From NCBI RefSeq assembly GCF_021555175.1, contig NZ_JAKGRW010000006.1, positions 248,001 through 312,000 on the forward strand: a stretch of 64,000 nt of DNA. The letters are read 5' to 3'. The translations under genes and the position numbers were made by a program. This document shows positions 20,087 through 31,793 of the stretch, piece after piece. The notes beneath the pieces are model-generated. The model saw nothing but the letters and a program-made list of their open reading frames with translations. It did not search any database and was not told where the DNA came from. This DNA comes from Nocardioides alcanivorans. Lineage in GTDB: Bacteria; Actinomycetota; Actinomycetes; Propionibacteriales; Nocardioidaceae. Each line of letters opens with the position of its first letter. Position 1 is the stretch's first letter.

Positions 20087-22770
20087 TGGAGACCGCGGAG
20101 ATCCGCCGCCGGTTCGTCGCCCATTTCGAGAAGGCAGGTCACCAGGTCGTTCCCTCGGCCTCCCTGCTCCTGGACGACCCGACCCTGCTCTTCGTCAACG
20201 CGGGCATGGTGCCCTTCAAGCCCTACTTCCTCGGGCAGGAGACGCCGCCCTACGACCGCGCCGTGAGCGTGCAGAAGTGCGTGCGCACGCTCGACATCGA
20301 AGAGGTCGGCAAGACCACCCGCCACGGCACGTTCTTCCAGATGTGCGGCAACTTCTCCTTCGGCGACTACTTCAAGGAGGGCGCGATCACGCTCGCCTGG
20401 GAGCTGATCACCAAGAGCCAGGACGACGGCGGCTACGGCTTCGACCCCGAACGCATCTGGGTGACGGTGCTCGGCGGCGATGACGAGTCCCGGGAGATCT
20501 GGAAACGGGTCGCGGGACTGCCCGACGAGCGCATCCAGGAGCGGGGCAAGCTCGACAACTACTGGAACATGGGCGTGCCGGGTCCCGGCGGTCCGTGCAG
20601 CGAGATCTACTACGACCGCGGCCCTGAGTACGGCGTGGACGGCGGTCCGGAGGCCGACGAGGACCGCTTCCTGGAGATCTGGAACCTCGTCTTCATGCAG
20701 GAGATCCTGCACACCGTGCGTGCCAAGGACGACTTCGACGTCGAGGGCCCGTTGCCGGCCAAGAACATCGACACCGGCATGGGCCTGGAGCGGGTGGCCT
20801 ACCTGCTCCAGGGCAAGCAGAACATGTATGAGATCGACGAGCTCTTCCCCGTGATCGAGAAGGCCGCCGAGCTCACCGGCAAGCGGTACGGCGACAACGA
20901 GGTCGACGACGTCCGCTTCCGCGTGGTCGCCGACCACATCCGCTCCTCGCTGATGCTCATCAGTGATGGGGTCACGCCGGGCAACGAGGCGCGCGGCTAC
21001 GTGCTGCGGCGGCTGCTGCGCCGCGCGGTCCGCTCGATGCGCCTGCTCGGCTACAACGACCGTGCGCTGCCCGAGCTGATGCCGGTCTCCCTCGAGAAGA
21101 TGAAGCTCGGCTACCCGGAGCTCGAGGCAGCATGGGACCGGATCGCGCGCGTCGCCTACGCGGAGGAGGATGCCTTCCGCAAGACGCTCCAGTCCGGCAC
21201 CCAGATCTTCGACCAGGCAGCCGCCGAGGTGAAGCAGGCCGGTGGAACCCGGCTCACCGGTGACAAGGCCTTCGCGCTGCACGACACCTATGGCTTCCCG
21301 ATCGACCTGACCCTGGAGATGGCCTCCGAGGCGGGTCTCGAGGTCGACCACGACGGCTTCCGCCAGCTCATGGCCGAGCAGCGTGAGCGGGCCAAGGCCG
21401 ACGCCAAGTCGAAGAAGGGGCAGCACGCCGACACGGCCGTCTATCGCGGCATCCTCGACGCGCACGGCCCGACCGACTGGCTCGCCTACGAGACGCTGAG
21501 CACCGAGTCGAAGGCGCTGGCGGTGCTGCGCGGCGGCGCTCCGGCCACGTCGCTGGGCAATGGAGAGGTCGGCGAGATCGTGCTCGACCGCACCCCGTTC
21601 TACGCCGAATCCGGTGGCCAGGCAGCGGATGCGGGCATCATCGAGTTCGACGGTGGACGCCTCGAGGTGCTCGACGTGCAGCGTCCGGTGCGCGGCCTCG
21701 TCGTCCACCAGGTGCGGGTCGTCGACGGTGAGTTGGCGGCAGGCTCGGCAGGTGGTCCGCTGCTGCACGCCCAGGTCGACCCCGAATGGCGCATTGGTGC
21801 GCGGCAGGCCCACTCCGGCACCCACGTGGTCCACGCTGCACTGCGTGACGTGCTCGGGCCCACCGCATTGCAGTCGGGGTCCTACAACCGGCCGGGCTAC
21901 CTGCGTCTCGACTTCGGCTGGACTCAGTCGTTGACCGAGGGGCAGGTCCGCGAGATCGAGCAGGTCTCCAACCACGCCCTGCGGGCCGACCTCCCGGTGT
22001 CGTGGGACTACATGTCGCTCACGGACGCCAAGGACTGGGGCGCGATCGCGCTCTTCGGCGAGACGTACGACGAGACGCAGGTGCGGGTCGTCGAGATCGG
22101 TGGTCCGTGGTCGCGAGAGCTCTGCGGTGGCACGCACGTCGAGCACTCTTCGCAGATCGGCACGATCGTGGTGACCGGCGAGTCGTCGGTCGGCTCCGGC
22201 AACCGACGGATCGAGGCGTTCACCGGTCAGGAGGGCTTCGCCTACCTTGCCCGTGAGCGCGACGTGGTCGGTCAGCTGACCGGCATGCTCAAGGCCCAGC
22301 CCGATGACCTCGTCGGCCGGGTCCAGGACATGGTGGAGCGCCTGAAGGCCGCGGAGAAGGAGATCGAGAAGGCCCGGGTGGCCAGCTTGCTCGCCTCCGC
22401 GGGGTCCATCGCCGAGGCCGCTCAGGAGGTCAACGGCGTCAAGGTCGTCGCCCACCGGGCCGACGGCGCGGGCGGCGGTGACGTGCGGACGCTCGCGCTC
22501 GACGTACGCGGCCGGCTCCCGCAGGGTCAGCCGGGCGTTGTGGTCGTCGTCGGCGACGTCGATGACAAGGTGGCAGCGGTGGCGGCAGTCAACGAGGCCG
22601 GCCAGGAGCGTGGTCTCAGCGCCAATGACCTGATCCGCGCGATCGGTCCGCTGCTCGGCGGCAAGGGCGGTGGCAAGGCCGACGTGGCCCAGGGTGGCGG
22701 CACCGATTCAGGACGCATCGGCGAGGCGCTCGAGCTCGTCGTCGCCGAGGTCGCTCGGGCGGCCGGCTAG
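20086..22770 (+). CDS. alaS: Alanyl-tRNA synthetase
   Basis: Class II synthetase charging tRNA-Ala and editing mischarged tRNA. Catalytic core at the N-terminus ([35 protein letters not shown]), then tRNA-recognition helices, editing domain with the zinc ligands HSGTHVVHA and CGGTHVEHS (near residues 581 and 683), and a C-terminal DHHA1 oligomerisation domain rich in glycine ([15 protein letters not shown]). The 894-residue length is normal. Its stop overlaps the ruvX start (TAGTG). Confidence 0.97.
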   Translation: METAEIRRRFVAHFEKAGHQVVPSASLLLDDPTLLFVNAGMVPFKPYFLGQETPPYDRAVSVQKCVRTLDIEEVGKTTRHGTFFQMCGNFSFGDYFKEGAITLAWELITKSQDDGGYGFDPERIWVTVLGGDDESREIWKRVAGLPDERIQERGKLDNYWNMGVPGPGGPCSEIYYDRGPEYGVDGGPEADEDRFLEIWNLVFMQEILHTVRAKDDFDVEGPLPAKNIDTGMGLERVAYLLQGKQNMYEIDELFPVIEKAAELTGKRYGDNEVDDVRFRVVADHIRSSLMLISDGVTPGNEARGYVLRRLLRRAVRSMRLLGYNDRALPELMPVSLEKMKLGYPELEAAWDRIARVAYAEEDAFRKTLQSGTQIFDQAAAEVKQAGGTRLTGDKAFALHDTYGFPIDLTLEMASEAGLEVDHDGFRQLMAEQRERAKADAKSKKGQHADTAVYRGILDAHGPTDWLAYETLSTESKALAVLRGGAPATSLGNGEVGEIVLDRTPFYAESGGQAADAGIIEFDGGRLEVLDVQRPVRGLVVHQVRVVDGELAAGSAGGPLLHAQVDPEWRIGARQAHSGTHVVHAALRDVLGPTALQSGSYNRPGYLRLDFGWTQSLTEGQVREIEQVSNHALRADLPVSWDYMSLTDAKDWGAIALFGETYDETQVRVVEIGGPWSRELCGGTHVEHSSQIGTIVVTGESSVGSGNRRIEAFTGQEGFAYLARERDVVGQLTGMLKAQPDDLVGRVQDMVERLKAAEKEIEKARVASLLASAGSIAEAAQEVNGVKVVAHRADGAGGGDVRTLALDVRGRLPQGQPGVVVVVGDVDDKVAAVAAVNEAGQERGLSANDLIRAIGPLLGGKGGGKADVAQGGGTDSGRIGEALELVVAEVARAAG

Positions 22771-23244
22771 TGCGATTCGGAGTGCGGCTCGGCCTCGATC
22801 CGGGCGACGCCCGCATCGGCGTGGCCAAGTGCGACCCGTCCGGGATCATCGCGACTCCGCTGGAGACGGTGCGGCGGGGCAAGGGCGACGTCGCCCGGCT
22901 CGCTGCCCTCGCCGAGGAGGAGGGCGCGATCGAGGTGGTCGTCGGTCTGCCGCGTTCGCTCTCCGGCAGTGAGGGCCGGCCGCGGCGAAGGTGCGTATCT
23001 TCGCCGCTGAGCTGGCCCGCCGGATCGCGCCGACCCCCGTACGACTCGTGGACGAACGGTTGACGACGGTCACGGCGGAGTCGATGCTTCGGGAACGTGG
23101 AAAAAAGGGCAGAAGCGACGCGCGGTGGTCGACATGGCAGCTGCGGTCGTGATCTTGCAACATGCGCTCGACGCAGAGCGTGCGCGCGGTGAGGCACCGG
23201 GGGCTGTGCTCACCGACGTGTCGGACGAGGAGACACAAGCATGA
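22770..23244 (+). CDS. ruvX: Putative pre-16S rRNA nuclease RuvX/YqgF (two apparent frameshifts)
   Basis: RNase H-fold nuclease implicated in 16S rRNA 5' end maturation. N-terminal motif [12 protein letters not shown] holds the first catalytic aspartate; [11 protein letters not shown] and VDERLTT are the other family blocks. The frame breaks at 22973-22978 (one C short in GGGCCC) and again at 23107-23110 (one base short in GGGCAG). Adding a base at each gives a 158-residue protein ending DVSDEETQA, the normal size. The start GTG overlaps the alaS stop and the end overlaps the mltG ATG. Confidence 0.88.
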
Positions 23245-24430
23245 CTGACGCCCACGACTCGCTGCTTCCGGGCGGCGAGGAGATTCCCGAGCGTGCTTCC
23301 AACGGCAGCGGCAACGGTGGCGGCCGCCGCCGCGCGGAGAAGCCGAAGCGCCGCGGACTGGGCGGATGCCTGGTCGCGCTGGTGCTCCTGGCCGTCCTTG
23401 GTGGCGTGGCCTGGGTCGGGCTCACGGCGGGGGTCGACTGGGTCAAGGACCAGTTCGGCGAACCCGAGGACTACGCCGGTCCGGGAAGTGGTTCCGTGGT
23501 GGTCGAGGTCAGCCCCGGAGACACCGCGACCGACATCGGGAGGACGCTGAAGGCGGCCGACGTGGTCGCCTCGGTGGACGCCTTCACCGATGCCGCGCGC
23601 GGCCGCAGCGAGGAGGCAGCCCGCATCCAGCCGGGCTCCTACGAGATGCTCATCAAGATGAAGGCCACGGATGCCCTCAACGTGCTGATCAACCCGGGCA
23701 ACGCGATGGTCACGCGTGTCACCGTGCCCGAGGGCCTCCGCGTGGTCGACATCGTCAACCTGCTCGCAGACAAGACCGACTTCGGCAAGAAGCAGTTCAA
23801 CAGGGTTCTCGACGACGCTGAAGCCCTTGGCCTGCCGGACTATGCGAAGGGCAATGCTGAGGGCTACCTGTTCCCGGCGACCTATGACTTCGGGCCCAAG
23901 GACGAGCCCGCCGACATGCTCCGCGCCATGGTCTCGCGCTGGAAGCAATCGGCCTCGAACCTCGACCTCGAGGCGAAGGCGAAGCAGCTTGGCTACACCC
24001 CCACGAGCTGGTGACCATCGCCTCGCTGGTGGAGGCCGAGGGTCGCGGCGACGACATGCCGAAGATCGCCCGCGTCATCTACAACCGCTTGGAGAACCCC
24101 GGGACGGCCGGCACGACCGGCAGGTTGGAGATCGACGCGACGGTGAACTACGCGCTCGGTCGCAACCTCGGCGTGGCGATCTCGAGCGAAGACCTCCAGG
24201 TCGACTCGCCCTACAACACTCGTGTCAACGCGGGGTTGCCCCCGGGGCCGATCGAAGCGCCCGGCGATGACGCGCTCGCCGCAGCGCTCGCGCCGGCCGA
24301 TGGTGACTGGTACTACTACGTCACGGTGGACCTGCGCACGGGGGAGACGAAGTTCGCGGAGAACTACGACGAGTTCCTGCGATACAAGGCGGAGTTCCGC
24401 ACCTACTGCGAGACCTCGGACGCCTGCTGA
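23241..24430 (+). CDS. mltG: Endolytic murein transglycosylase MltG (one apparent frameshift)
   Basis: Membrane-bound lytic transglycosylase (YceG-like) that cleaves nascent glycan strands. A basic cytoplasmic tail of about 45 residues precedes one membrane helix (CLVALVLLAVLGGVAWVGL), then a LysM-like subdomain and the catalytic domain with the expected glutamate in IASLVEAEG. The C-run at 23998-24002 is one C short; correcting it reads G-Y-T-P-H-E-L-V-T and gives 396 residues. It overlaps ruvX by four bases and its stop overlaps the aroE ATG. Confidence 0.92.
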
Positions 24431-25269
24431 TGCTGCGGTGCGCCGTGCTGGGTGACCCGATCGCCCACTCGCTCTCCCCGGTGCTGCACCGTGCCGGCTA
24501 TGCGGCGGTCGGGATCCAGGGTGAGTACGACGCGCATCGTGTCGACGAGCTCGGGCTGGCCGGGTTCCTCGAGGGGCTGGACGAGTCGTGGCGGGGACTG
24601 TCGCTCACGATGCCGCTCAAACGCGCCGTGATGGCGCTGGTCCCTGAGGTGAGCGAGGTGGCACGCCTTGCCGGAGGCGCCAACACGCTGGTGCGGCGCG
24701 ACGACGGCTCGTGGCGCGCCGACAACACCGACGTGCCGGGCGCCGTGGCCGCGATCCGTGAGCGCTACGTCGGGAGCCCGGCTGCTGCGACCGTGCTCGG
24801 TGGCGGAGCGACGGCCACCTCGGTGGGACTCGCACTGGCCGACCTGGGTGTCGGCGAGCTGCAGCTGCTGGTGCGCTCACCGGAGCGGGCGGCCGAGACG
24901 GTCGCGGCGTTGGCCCGGCACCCACGGGCGCCGCTGGTGCGGGTGGCGACCCTTGCGGAGGGGCGAGCGACCGGTGAGGTCGTGGTGTCGACGATCCCCG
25001 CTGCCGCACAGACCCCTGACCTCGTGGAGCGGTGCGCCGGGGCCGCCGTCGTGTTCGAGGTCGTCTATCACCCGTGGCCGACCCCGCTCGCCGCCGGGAC
25101 TCACCGGTCCGGACAGGTGCTCGTGGGAGGCCTCGACCTGCTCGTGCACCAGGCGGCGCTGCAGTTCGCGCAGTTCACCGGCGTCGAGGCTCCGCTGACA
25201 GCGATGCGCCGGGCCGGCGAGGAGGAGCTGGCCGCCCGTTCCGCGCGGGCCCCGGGAGACGCCGGGTGA
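24430..25269 (+). CDS. aroE: Shikimate dehydrogenase
   Basis: NADP-linked reduction of 3-dehydroshikimate to shikimate. N-terminal substrate motif DPIAHSLSPVLH, catalytic lysine in SLTMPLKRAV, GGANTLV, DNTD (DNTDVPG), nucleotide-binding GGGATATS and the C-terminal GLDLLVHQAALQF. At 279 residues the length is typical. ATG 24430 overlaps the mltG stop. It lies ahead of aroC-aroK-aroB-aroQ, separated only by a prepilin peptidase gene. Confidence 0.95.
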   Translation: MLRCAVLGDPIAHSLSPVLHRAGYAAVGIQGEYDAHRVDELGLAGFLEGLDESWRGLSLTMPLKRAVMALVPEVSEVARLAGGANTLVRRDDGSWRADNTDVPGAVAAIRERYVGSPAAATVLGGGATATSVGLALADLGVGELQLLVRSPERAAETVAALARHPRAPLVRVATLAEGRATGEVVVSTIPAAAQTPDLVERCAGAAVVFEVVYHPWPTPLAAGTHRSGQVLVGGLDLLVHQAALQFAQFTGVEAPLTAMRRAGEEELAARSARAPGDAG

Positions 25270-25960
25270 GCACGCTCCACCTGGCGCCGGCGATCGTCGG
25301 CGCCGTTGTCACGGGGATCGGTGCCGGTCTCGTGATGCCGGGGTGGGTGCGGAGCCTGCCCGAACCCGATGAGCCGGCAGCCGACAAGGTTCCGTACGCG
25401 GAGCTCGGACGGGGTGTTGCACTCCACTACGCCGTGGCGGGGGTGTCGTGGGAGCCGCCCTGGGCGCCTCCATCGGTTGGGACTGGGCCCTGCTGGTCCT
25501 GCTTCCGCTGGCCGCGCTGGGCGTGGCGTTGGCCCACATCGACTTCCGCACGCGATTGCTGCCCAAGAAGCTGGTGCTCCCGGCCTACCCGGCCCTGCTG
25601 GTCGCGCTGGTCGTCGTCGCACTGCTCGACGGCTCGGCCGACGGGTTGATCCGGGCGGCGTGGGGGTGGCTGATCGCCAGCGCCCTCTACTGGTGCCTGT
25701 GGAAGTTCACCCGTGGCATGGGGTACGGCGACGTACGCATGTCCGGTCTGCTGGGCCTGGCGCTGGGCAGCCTGGGCTGGAGCACGCTGCTGCTCGGTCT
25801 CTACGCAGGTTTCGTCGTCGGGGTCGTCGGGTGGGTGGCGCTGCGACTGCTGCGCCTGACCAAGGACCGGCACTTCCCCTTCGGTCCGTTCATGCTCATC
25901 GGCGCGGTGGTCGGCATCGTCCTCGTCGCTGCAGGCTGGTCGCCGATCGCGTCGGGCTGA
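25266..25960 (+). CDS. Prepilin peptidase, A24 family (one apparent frameshift)
   Basis: Polytopic aspartic peptidase that processes type IV prepilin-like signal peptides. After adding one base to the G-run at 25439-25443 the protein is 231 residues with at least six hydrophobic helices. Both catalytic aspartates are in family context: HIDFRTRLLPKKL (first) and GMGYGDVRMSGLLG (second, GxGD). The N-terminal methyltransferase cysteines of classical PilD are not seen. GTG 25266 overlaps the aroE stop. No pilin gene lies in the window. Confidence 0.88.
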
Positions 25961-26078
25961 TCCCCGACGACTGGCCGCTTCCGTCTGCGACTCCCGCCCC
26001 GAGGGGCCGCTCCCAGAGCGCGTCTCGCTGTGGGGTAGGGCTGCATTCCAACCCGTGGGCACGTGAAAGACTGATCCC

Positions 26079-27257
26079 ATGCTGCGTTGGCTCACTGCGG
26101 GCGAGTCCCATGGTCCCTCTCTGGTTGCGATCCTCGAAGGTCTCCCGGCCCACGTCCGGGTGACGTCGGAGGAGATCGCCGATTCGCTGGCTCGGCGCCG
26201 GCTCGGCTACGGCCGGGGTGCTCGGATGAAGTTCGAGCAGGACCAGGTCACGATCGTCGGCGGCGTCCGCCACGGCGAGAGTCAGGGTGGCCCCGTAGCC
26301 ATCCAGGTGGGCAACACCGAGTGGCCCAAGTGGGAGAAGGTGATGTCGGCCGACCCGGTCGACCCCGAGGTGCTCGCGGAGAGTGCGCGCAACGCGCCGC
26401 TGACCCGGCCGCGTCCGGGCCACGCCGACCTGGCTGGCATGCAGAAGTACGACTTCGACGAGGCGCGGCCGGTGCTGGAGCGGGCTTCGGCCCGTGAGAC
26501 CGCTGCTCGCGTGGCACTCGGCCGGGTGGCGAGCAACTTCCTCGAGCAGGCGGTCGGCGTCCGGATCGTCTCCCACGTCGTCGAACTCGGTGGGGTGCCG
26601 GCGCCTGCCGGTTCGGTGCCCGAGGCCGACGACGTGTCCCGTCTCGACGCGGATCCGGTGCGCTGTCTGGACCCGGACGCCAGCAAGGCGATGGTGGCGC
26701 GCATCGACCAGGCGCACAAGGACGGCGACACCCTCGGCGGCGTCGTCGAGGTCGTCGTCCACGGCCTGCCTTCAGGGCTGGGCTCCCACGTGCACTGGGA
26801 CCGACGCCTCGACTCGCGCCTTGCGGGCGCGCTCATGGGTATCCAGGCGATCAAGGGGGTCGAGGTCGGTGACGGCTTCGACCTGGCCGCTACTCCGGGC
26901 TCCGAGGCTCACGACGAGATCGTCACCGAGGACGGCAGGCTGCGGCGTACGACGGGTCGCGCCGGTGGCATCGAGGGCGGCATGACGACCGGCGAGGTGC
27001 TCCGCGTGCGGGCCGCCATGAAGCCGATCGCCACCGTGCCCCGGGCCCTGCGCACGGTCGACGTCGCGACCGGTGAGGCCACGGTGGCCCACCACCAGCG
27101 TTCCGACGTCTGTGCGGTACCCGCGGCCGGCATCGTCGCGGAGGCGATGGTGGCGCTCGTGCTGGCCGACGCGGTCGTGGAGAAGTTCGGCGGCGACTCG
27201 GTCGGCGAGACCGCGCGCAACGCCGCGTCCTACTTGCAGGCCATCCGGTTCAAGTGA
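26079..27257 (+). CDS. aroC: Chorismate synthase
   Basis: Converts EPSP to chorismate using reduced FMN. Family blocks: [15 protein letters not shown] at the start, [40 protein letters not shown] and near the end [16 protein letters not shown]. At 392 residues it is full length. AAGACT seven bases before the ATG resembles the leaderless promoters of the window. The gap before it (25961-26078) holds nothing else recognisable. The stop overlaps aroK by four bases. Confidence 0.96.
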   Translation: MLRWLTAGESHGPSLVAILEGLPAHVRVTSEEIADSLARRRLGYGRGARMKFEQDQVTIVGGVRHGESQGGPVAIQVGNTEWPKWEKVMSADPVDPEVLAESARNAPLTRPRPGHADLAGMQKYDFDEARPVLERASARETAARVALGRVASNFLEQAVGVRIVSHVVELGGVPAPAGSVPEADDVSRLDADPVRCLDPDASKAMVARIDQAHKDGDTLGGVVEVVVHGLPSGLGSHVHWDRRLDSRLAGALMGIQAIKGVEVGDGFDLAATPGSEAHDEIVTEDGRLRRTTGRAGGIEGGMTTGEVLRVRAAMKPIATVPRALRTVDVATGEATVAHHQRSDVCAVPAAGIVAEAMVALVLADAVVEKFGGDSVGETARNAASYLQAIRFK

Positions 27258-27758
27258 GCCCGCGCGTCGTCCTGGTGGGCCCCATGGGGGCCGGGAAGAC
27301 CACCGTTGCCGAGCGTCTGGGTGCCCTGTGGTCGTTGCCCGTGCGGGACACCGATCTCGACGTCGAGCAGACAGCCGGGAAGCCGATCTCCGACATCTTC
27401 GTCGAGGACGGTGAGGAGCACTTCCGTGAGCTCGAGCGCGACGCCGTCGCGCAGGCGCTCTCCGAGCATGTCGGCGTGCTCTCACTGGGGGCGGAGCAGT
27501 GCTCGACCCGCAGACCCGCGAGCGGCTCGGTGCGCACACGGTCGTCTTCCTCGAGGTCGGGCTGGCCGAAGCGGTGAAACGAGTCGGTCTGGGCACGGGG
27601 CGCCCCCTGCTCCTGGGCAATGTGCGTTCGCGCATCAAGGGGCTGCTCGACGAGCGCACCCCGATCTACCTCTCGGTCGCCACCCACACCGTGAGCACCG
27701 ACTCCCTGGGGCCCGATGAGGTTGCGGCCCGGATCCACGAACTGCTGGAGGAATCTCG

Positions 27759-27762
<4 letters not shown>
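27254..27762 (+). CDS. aroK: Shikimate kinase (one apparent frameshift)
   Basis: Phosphorylates shikimate at the 3-hydroxyl with ATP. Walker [10 protein letters not shown], the shikimate-binding DTDLDVEQ, and after correction the GGGAVL motif. The frame breaks at 27487-27491, where the G-run is one base short; restoring it reads L-S-L-G-G-G-A-V-L and gives 169 residues. The lid arginine region ([10 protein letters not shown]) and C-terminus are intact. Start GTG overlaps aroC; end overlaps aroB. Confidence 0.92.
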
Positions 27763-28859
<1,097 letters not shown>

Positions 28860-28863
<4 letters not shown>

Positions 28864-29306
28864 CGACGCGGGTGTGGGTGCTCAACGGCCCCAACCTCGG
28901 GCGCTTGGGACGGCGCCAGCCGGAGATCTACGGACACTCGACGTACGCCGACCTGGTGGAGAAGTGCGTGGCGTGGGGTGTCGAGCTCGGACTCGCGGTC
29001 GAGGTGCGTCAGACGAACCACGAGGGCGAGATGCTCGACTGGCTCAACACCGCTGCGGACGACGGCATCCCGGTGGTGCTCAACGCAGCCGCGTGGACCC
29101 ACTACTCCTACGCGATCTTCGATGCCTGCGCGCAGCTGGAGGCATCGCTGGTGGAGGTGCATCTCTCGGAGCCGCTGCAGAGGCCCGAGGAGTTCCGCCA
29201 CACCTCCGTGGTGACGCCGCACGCGGCGACGGTGATCGCTGGCCACGGGGTCGAGGGCTACCGGATGGCGCTCCAGTTCCTCGCCGCTCGGCCCGAGATC
29301 AGCTGA
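28860..29306 (+). CDS. aroQ: Type II 3-dehydroquinate dehydratase
   Basis: Dehydrates 3-dehydroquinate. The 148-residue size and the motifs [19 protein letters not shown] (catalytic Tyr at its end), [24 protein letters not shown] and the catalytic histidine in VEVHLSEP mark the dodecameric type II enzyme. It is the last of four overlapping aro genes. The 3' end overlaps the convergent acyltransferase gene by eight bases. Confidence 0.96.
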
Positions 29307-30651
29307 GTCCGCTCAACTCCTCGAGCTCGGCCAGGGCGTCCAGCGTGTACGGCGCCAGCCGCTGCAGGTGCGGGATGGTGTCGCGGCAGCCGACGATGCC
29401 CAGGGTGACGGCGTCGGTGTAGCCGACCAGCGTGACGTTGAGGCCGTAGCCATCGCACAGGAACGACAGTGGGATGAGGGTTTCCAGCTCCGCGTCGCCG
29501 AGATGCAGCGGCTCCTTGGAGAGGACGATGTTGGACACCGTGAAGTTGAAGACCGGGGGCAGCTTCTGCAGTGCCCCGCTCTTCTGACCGATCGCCAGCG
29601 GAAGCAGTCCCAGCAGTGTGTAGTGCTGGAGCGCGTTGGGTGACATCTCGAGCAGTTCTGCCTTGCCCCGCGTGGTGACGGCATGGATGCGGGCCAGACG
29701 CCGCAGTGGGTCGTCGACGCCGGAGCCCAGCGGGCAGACGAAGCCGGTGGCTGCGTTGATGGTCTGGTGGTCGCGCTCGAAGCCGACGGGGATCGATGCG
29801 GTGATGTCAGCGGACGGCAACGCGTCCTGCTCGGCCAAGTAGCGCCGTACGGCGCCGCCGAGGAGGCGAGGACGACGTCGTTGACTGTCGTCCGTGAGGC
29901 CTGCGCGACTGCTTTGAGTCGGGGCAGCGGCAGGTCGGTGACTGCGACGCGCCGGTGCCGGGTGATGGTGGTGTTGAAGGGCGTCCGGGGCGTCTTGAGA
30001 GCGGCCCGAATGTGGCTGTTGGCACCGCCGATCATGCTCGCCAACTTGGTGCCCACTTCACCGATCGCCTGCACCCCTCCCCGGCTCGTGCGAGCGTCGT
30101 GCGTGCGAGTGAGTCGACGACACGGCGATTGTCGTCGAGGTCCTGGAGCTGGGGGACGTCTGCGAGTGCGCCCGCGGCCAGGGGCGCGGTGGTGAGCCAG
30201 TGTTTGATCACGTTGACCGCGCCCATCCCGTCGACGGCGCAGTGGTGGGCCTTGAAGTAGAAGGCGAAGCGATTGTCGGCCAACCCTTCGATGAGGTGCG
30301 CCTCCCACAGCGGCTTGGTGAGATCGAGTGGGTTCGAGTGGAGCCGCTGCACCAGCGCGCCGAGCTCGCGCTCGCCACCGGGACGGGGAGTGCCGAGAGA
30401 CGGACGTGGTGGTCCGGGTCGGGTTCGGCCTTCTCCCACTGCGGCACGAGGTCACCCACCGTGCCGACGACGCGTGAGTCGAAGGGGAAGGGGAGGAACT
30501 CCAGTTCGGAGAATGCGTCGAACAGGGTGCGGACGTAGTCGGGGCCGGCATCGACGGGTGCCTTGAAGATGGCGAGAGCGCCGATGTGCATGGGCGTCCG
30601 CGGGGATTCCATCCGCCAGAACATGGCATCGACTGGACTCAACAGTTTCAT
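29299..30651 (-). CDS. Wax ester synthase/diacylglycerol acyltransferase-like protein (three apparent frameshifts)
   Basis: WS/DGAT-family acyltransferase, which in actinobacteria makes triacylglycerol or wax esters from acyl-CoA. Start ATG 30651 ([16 protein letters not shown]) has GGGGAG upstream and fits the family N-terminus. The catalytic HHxxxDG motif is intact ([12 protein letters not shown]). The C-terminal half ([14 protein letters not shown], then [14 protein letters not shown]) matches the family. Frame breaks near 30376-30383, 30074-30077 and 29860-29866, each explained by one lost base, giving 451 residues. Three breaks in one non-essential gene leave some chance of real decay. 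It lies between aroQ and efp, opposite to both. Confidence 0.82.
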
Positions 30652-30724
30652 GAACTCCCCGGAGCGGAACGAGCGATTGGCCTGGCTCAGCATCGTACGG
30701 ATTCAAAGTGGCCGGCGTGGGACG

Positions 30725-30730
30725 TATAGC
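30725..30730 (+). promoter_or_regulatory. Putative -10 box (TATAGC) before efp
   Basis: TATAGC lies 97 bases before the efp ATG in the divergent gap with the acyltransferase gene. Weak assignment from the hexamer alone. Confidence 0.3.
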
Positions 30731-30827
30731 ATGGTCGATCGGCCCGTGCCGTGGAGCATTCCTCCGGGATTGCTCCTGTGTCCGGTGCCCCGAGATCCCC
30801 GACTCCGCGAAGAAGGCTCATCCGCGC

Positions 30828-31391
30828 ATGGCAACCACCAACGACCTCAAGAACGGCATGGTTCTCAACCTCGAAGGCCAGCTCTGGTCTGTCGTCGAGT
30901 TCCAGCACGTCAAGCCCGGCAAGGGACCCGCATTCGTGCGGACCAAACTCAAGAACGTCGAGTCGGGCAAGAGCGTCGACAAGACCTTCAACGCCGGCAC
31001 CAAGGTCGAGACCGCCAACGTCGACAAGCGCACGATGCAGTACCTCTACAACGACGGCTCGTCCTACGTCTTCATGGACGTGCAGACCTACGACCAGCTC
31101 GAGATCACCCCGGAGATCGTCGGCGACGCCGCGAACTTCATGCTCGAGAACCAGGAAGCGATCGTCGCCACCAACGAGGGGCGCGTGCTCTACGTCGAGT
31201 TGCCCGCCTCGGTGGAGCTCCTCATCACCCACACCGACCCCGGCCTCCAGGGCGACCGATCCACCGGTGGCACCAAGCCGGCGACCCTCGAGACCGGCCA
31301 CACGATTGCTGTGCCGCTCTTCCTCACCACCGGTGAGAAGGTCAAGGTCGACACCCGCGACTCCTCCTACTTGGGTCGCGTCAAGTCCTGA
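30828..31391 (+). CDS. efp: Translation elongation factor P
   Basis: Rescues ribosomes stalled at polyproline. The 187-residue product shows the three-domain EF-P pattern: KOW-like N-terminal domain with the tip loop [14 protein letters not shown] domain 2 and C-terminal OB domain 3 ([16 protein letters not shown]). The loop lysine (PGKGP) is present; no EpmA/EpmB-type modification genes are in the window. AGAAGG precedes the ATG. The stop overlaps nusB (TGATG). Confidence 0.96.
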   Translation: MATTNDLKNGMVLNLEGQLWSVVEFQHVKPGKGPAFVRTKLKNVESGKSVDKTFNAGTKVETANVDKRTMQYLYNDGSSYVFMDVQTYDQLEITPEIVGDAANFMLENQEAIVATNEGRVLYVELPASVELLITHTDPGLQGDRSTGGTKPATLETGHTIAVPLFLTTGEKVKVDTRDSSYLGRVKS

Positions 31392-31792
31392 TGGCAGGTT
31401 CTCGCAGCAAGGCGCGCAAGCGCGCGCTCGACATCCTCTACGCAGGCGAGCTGCGCAACGAGACCCCGACGGCCTCGTTGGAGCGTTGGATCGCCGAGGG
31501 TGAGCCGCTGAGCAACCCCTACACCGTGGAACTGGTCCGCGGTGTGGCCGAGCATCTCGACGAGATCGACGCCAAGATCCGCGAGGCGGCCGAGGGCTGG
31601 ACCCTCGAGCGCATGCCGGTCGTCGACCGCAACGTGTTGCGACTCGGCATCTATGAGCTGCTGTGGGCAGATGATGTGCCGGATGCTGTCGCGGTCAGTG
31701 AGGCGACGGCTCTCGCGCAGGACCTCTCGACCGACGACTCGCCGAACTTCGTGAACGGCGTCCTCGGCGGGGTCCAGCGCGCCAAGGCCTGA
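31391..31792 (+). CDS. nusB: Transcription antitermination factor NusB
   Basis: RNA-binding all-helical antitermination factor working with NusE at rRNA boxA. At 133 residues it shows the family blocks RSKARKRALDILYAGEL, VDRNVLRLGIYELLW and DSPNFVNGVLGG. It overlaps efp by one base, and one base separates it from the RNA ligase gene. efp-nusB is the standard actinobacterial pair. Confidence 0.96.
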   Translation: MAGSRSKARKRALDILYAGELRNETPTASLERWIAEGEPLSNPYTVELVRGVAEHLDEIDAKIREAAEGWTLERMPVVDRNVLRLGIYELLWADDVPDAVAVSEATALAQDLSTDDSPNFVNGVLGGVQRAKA

Positions 31793-31793
31793 C

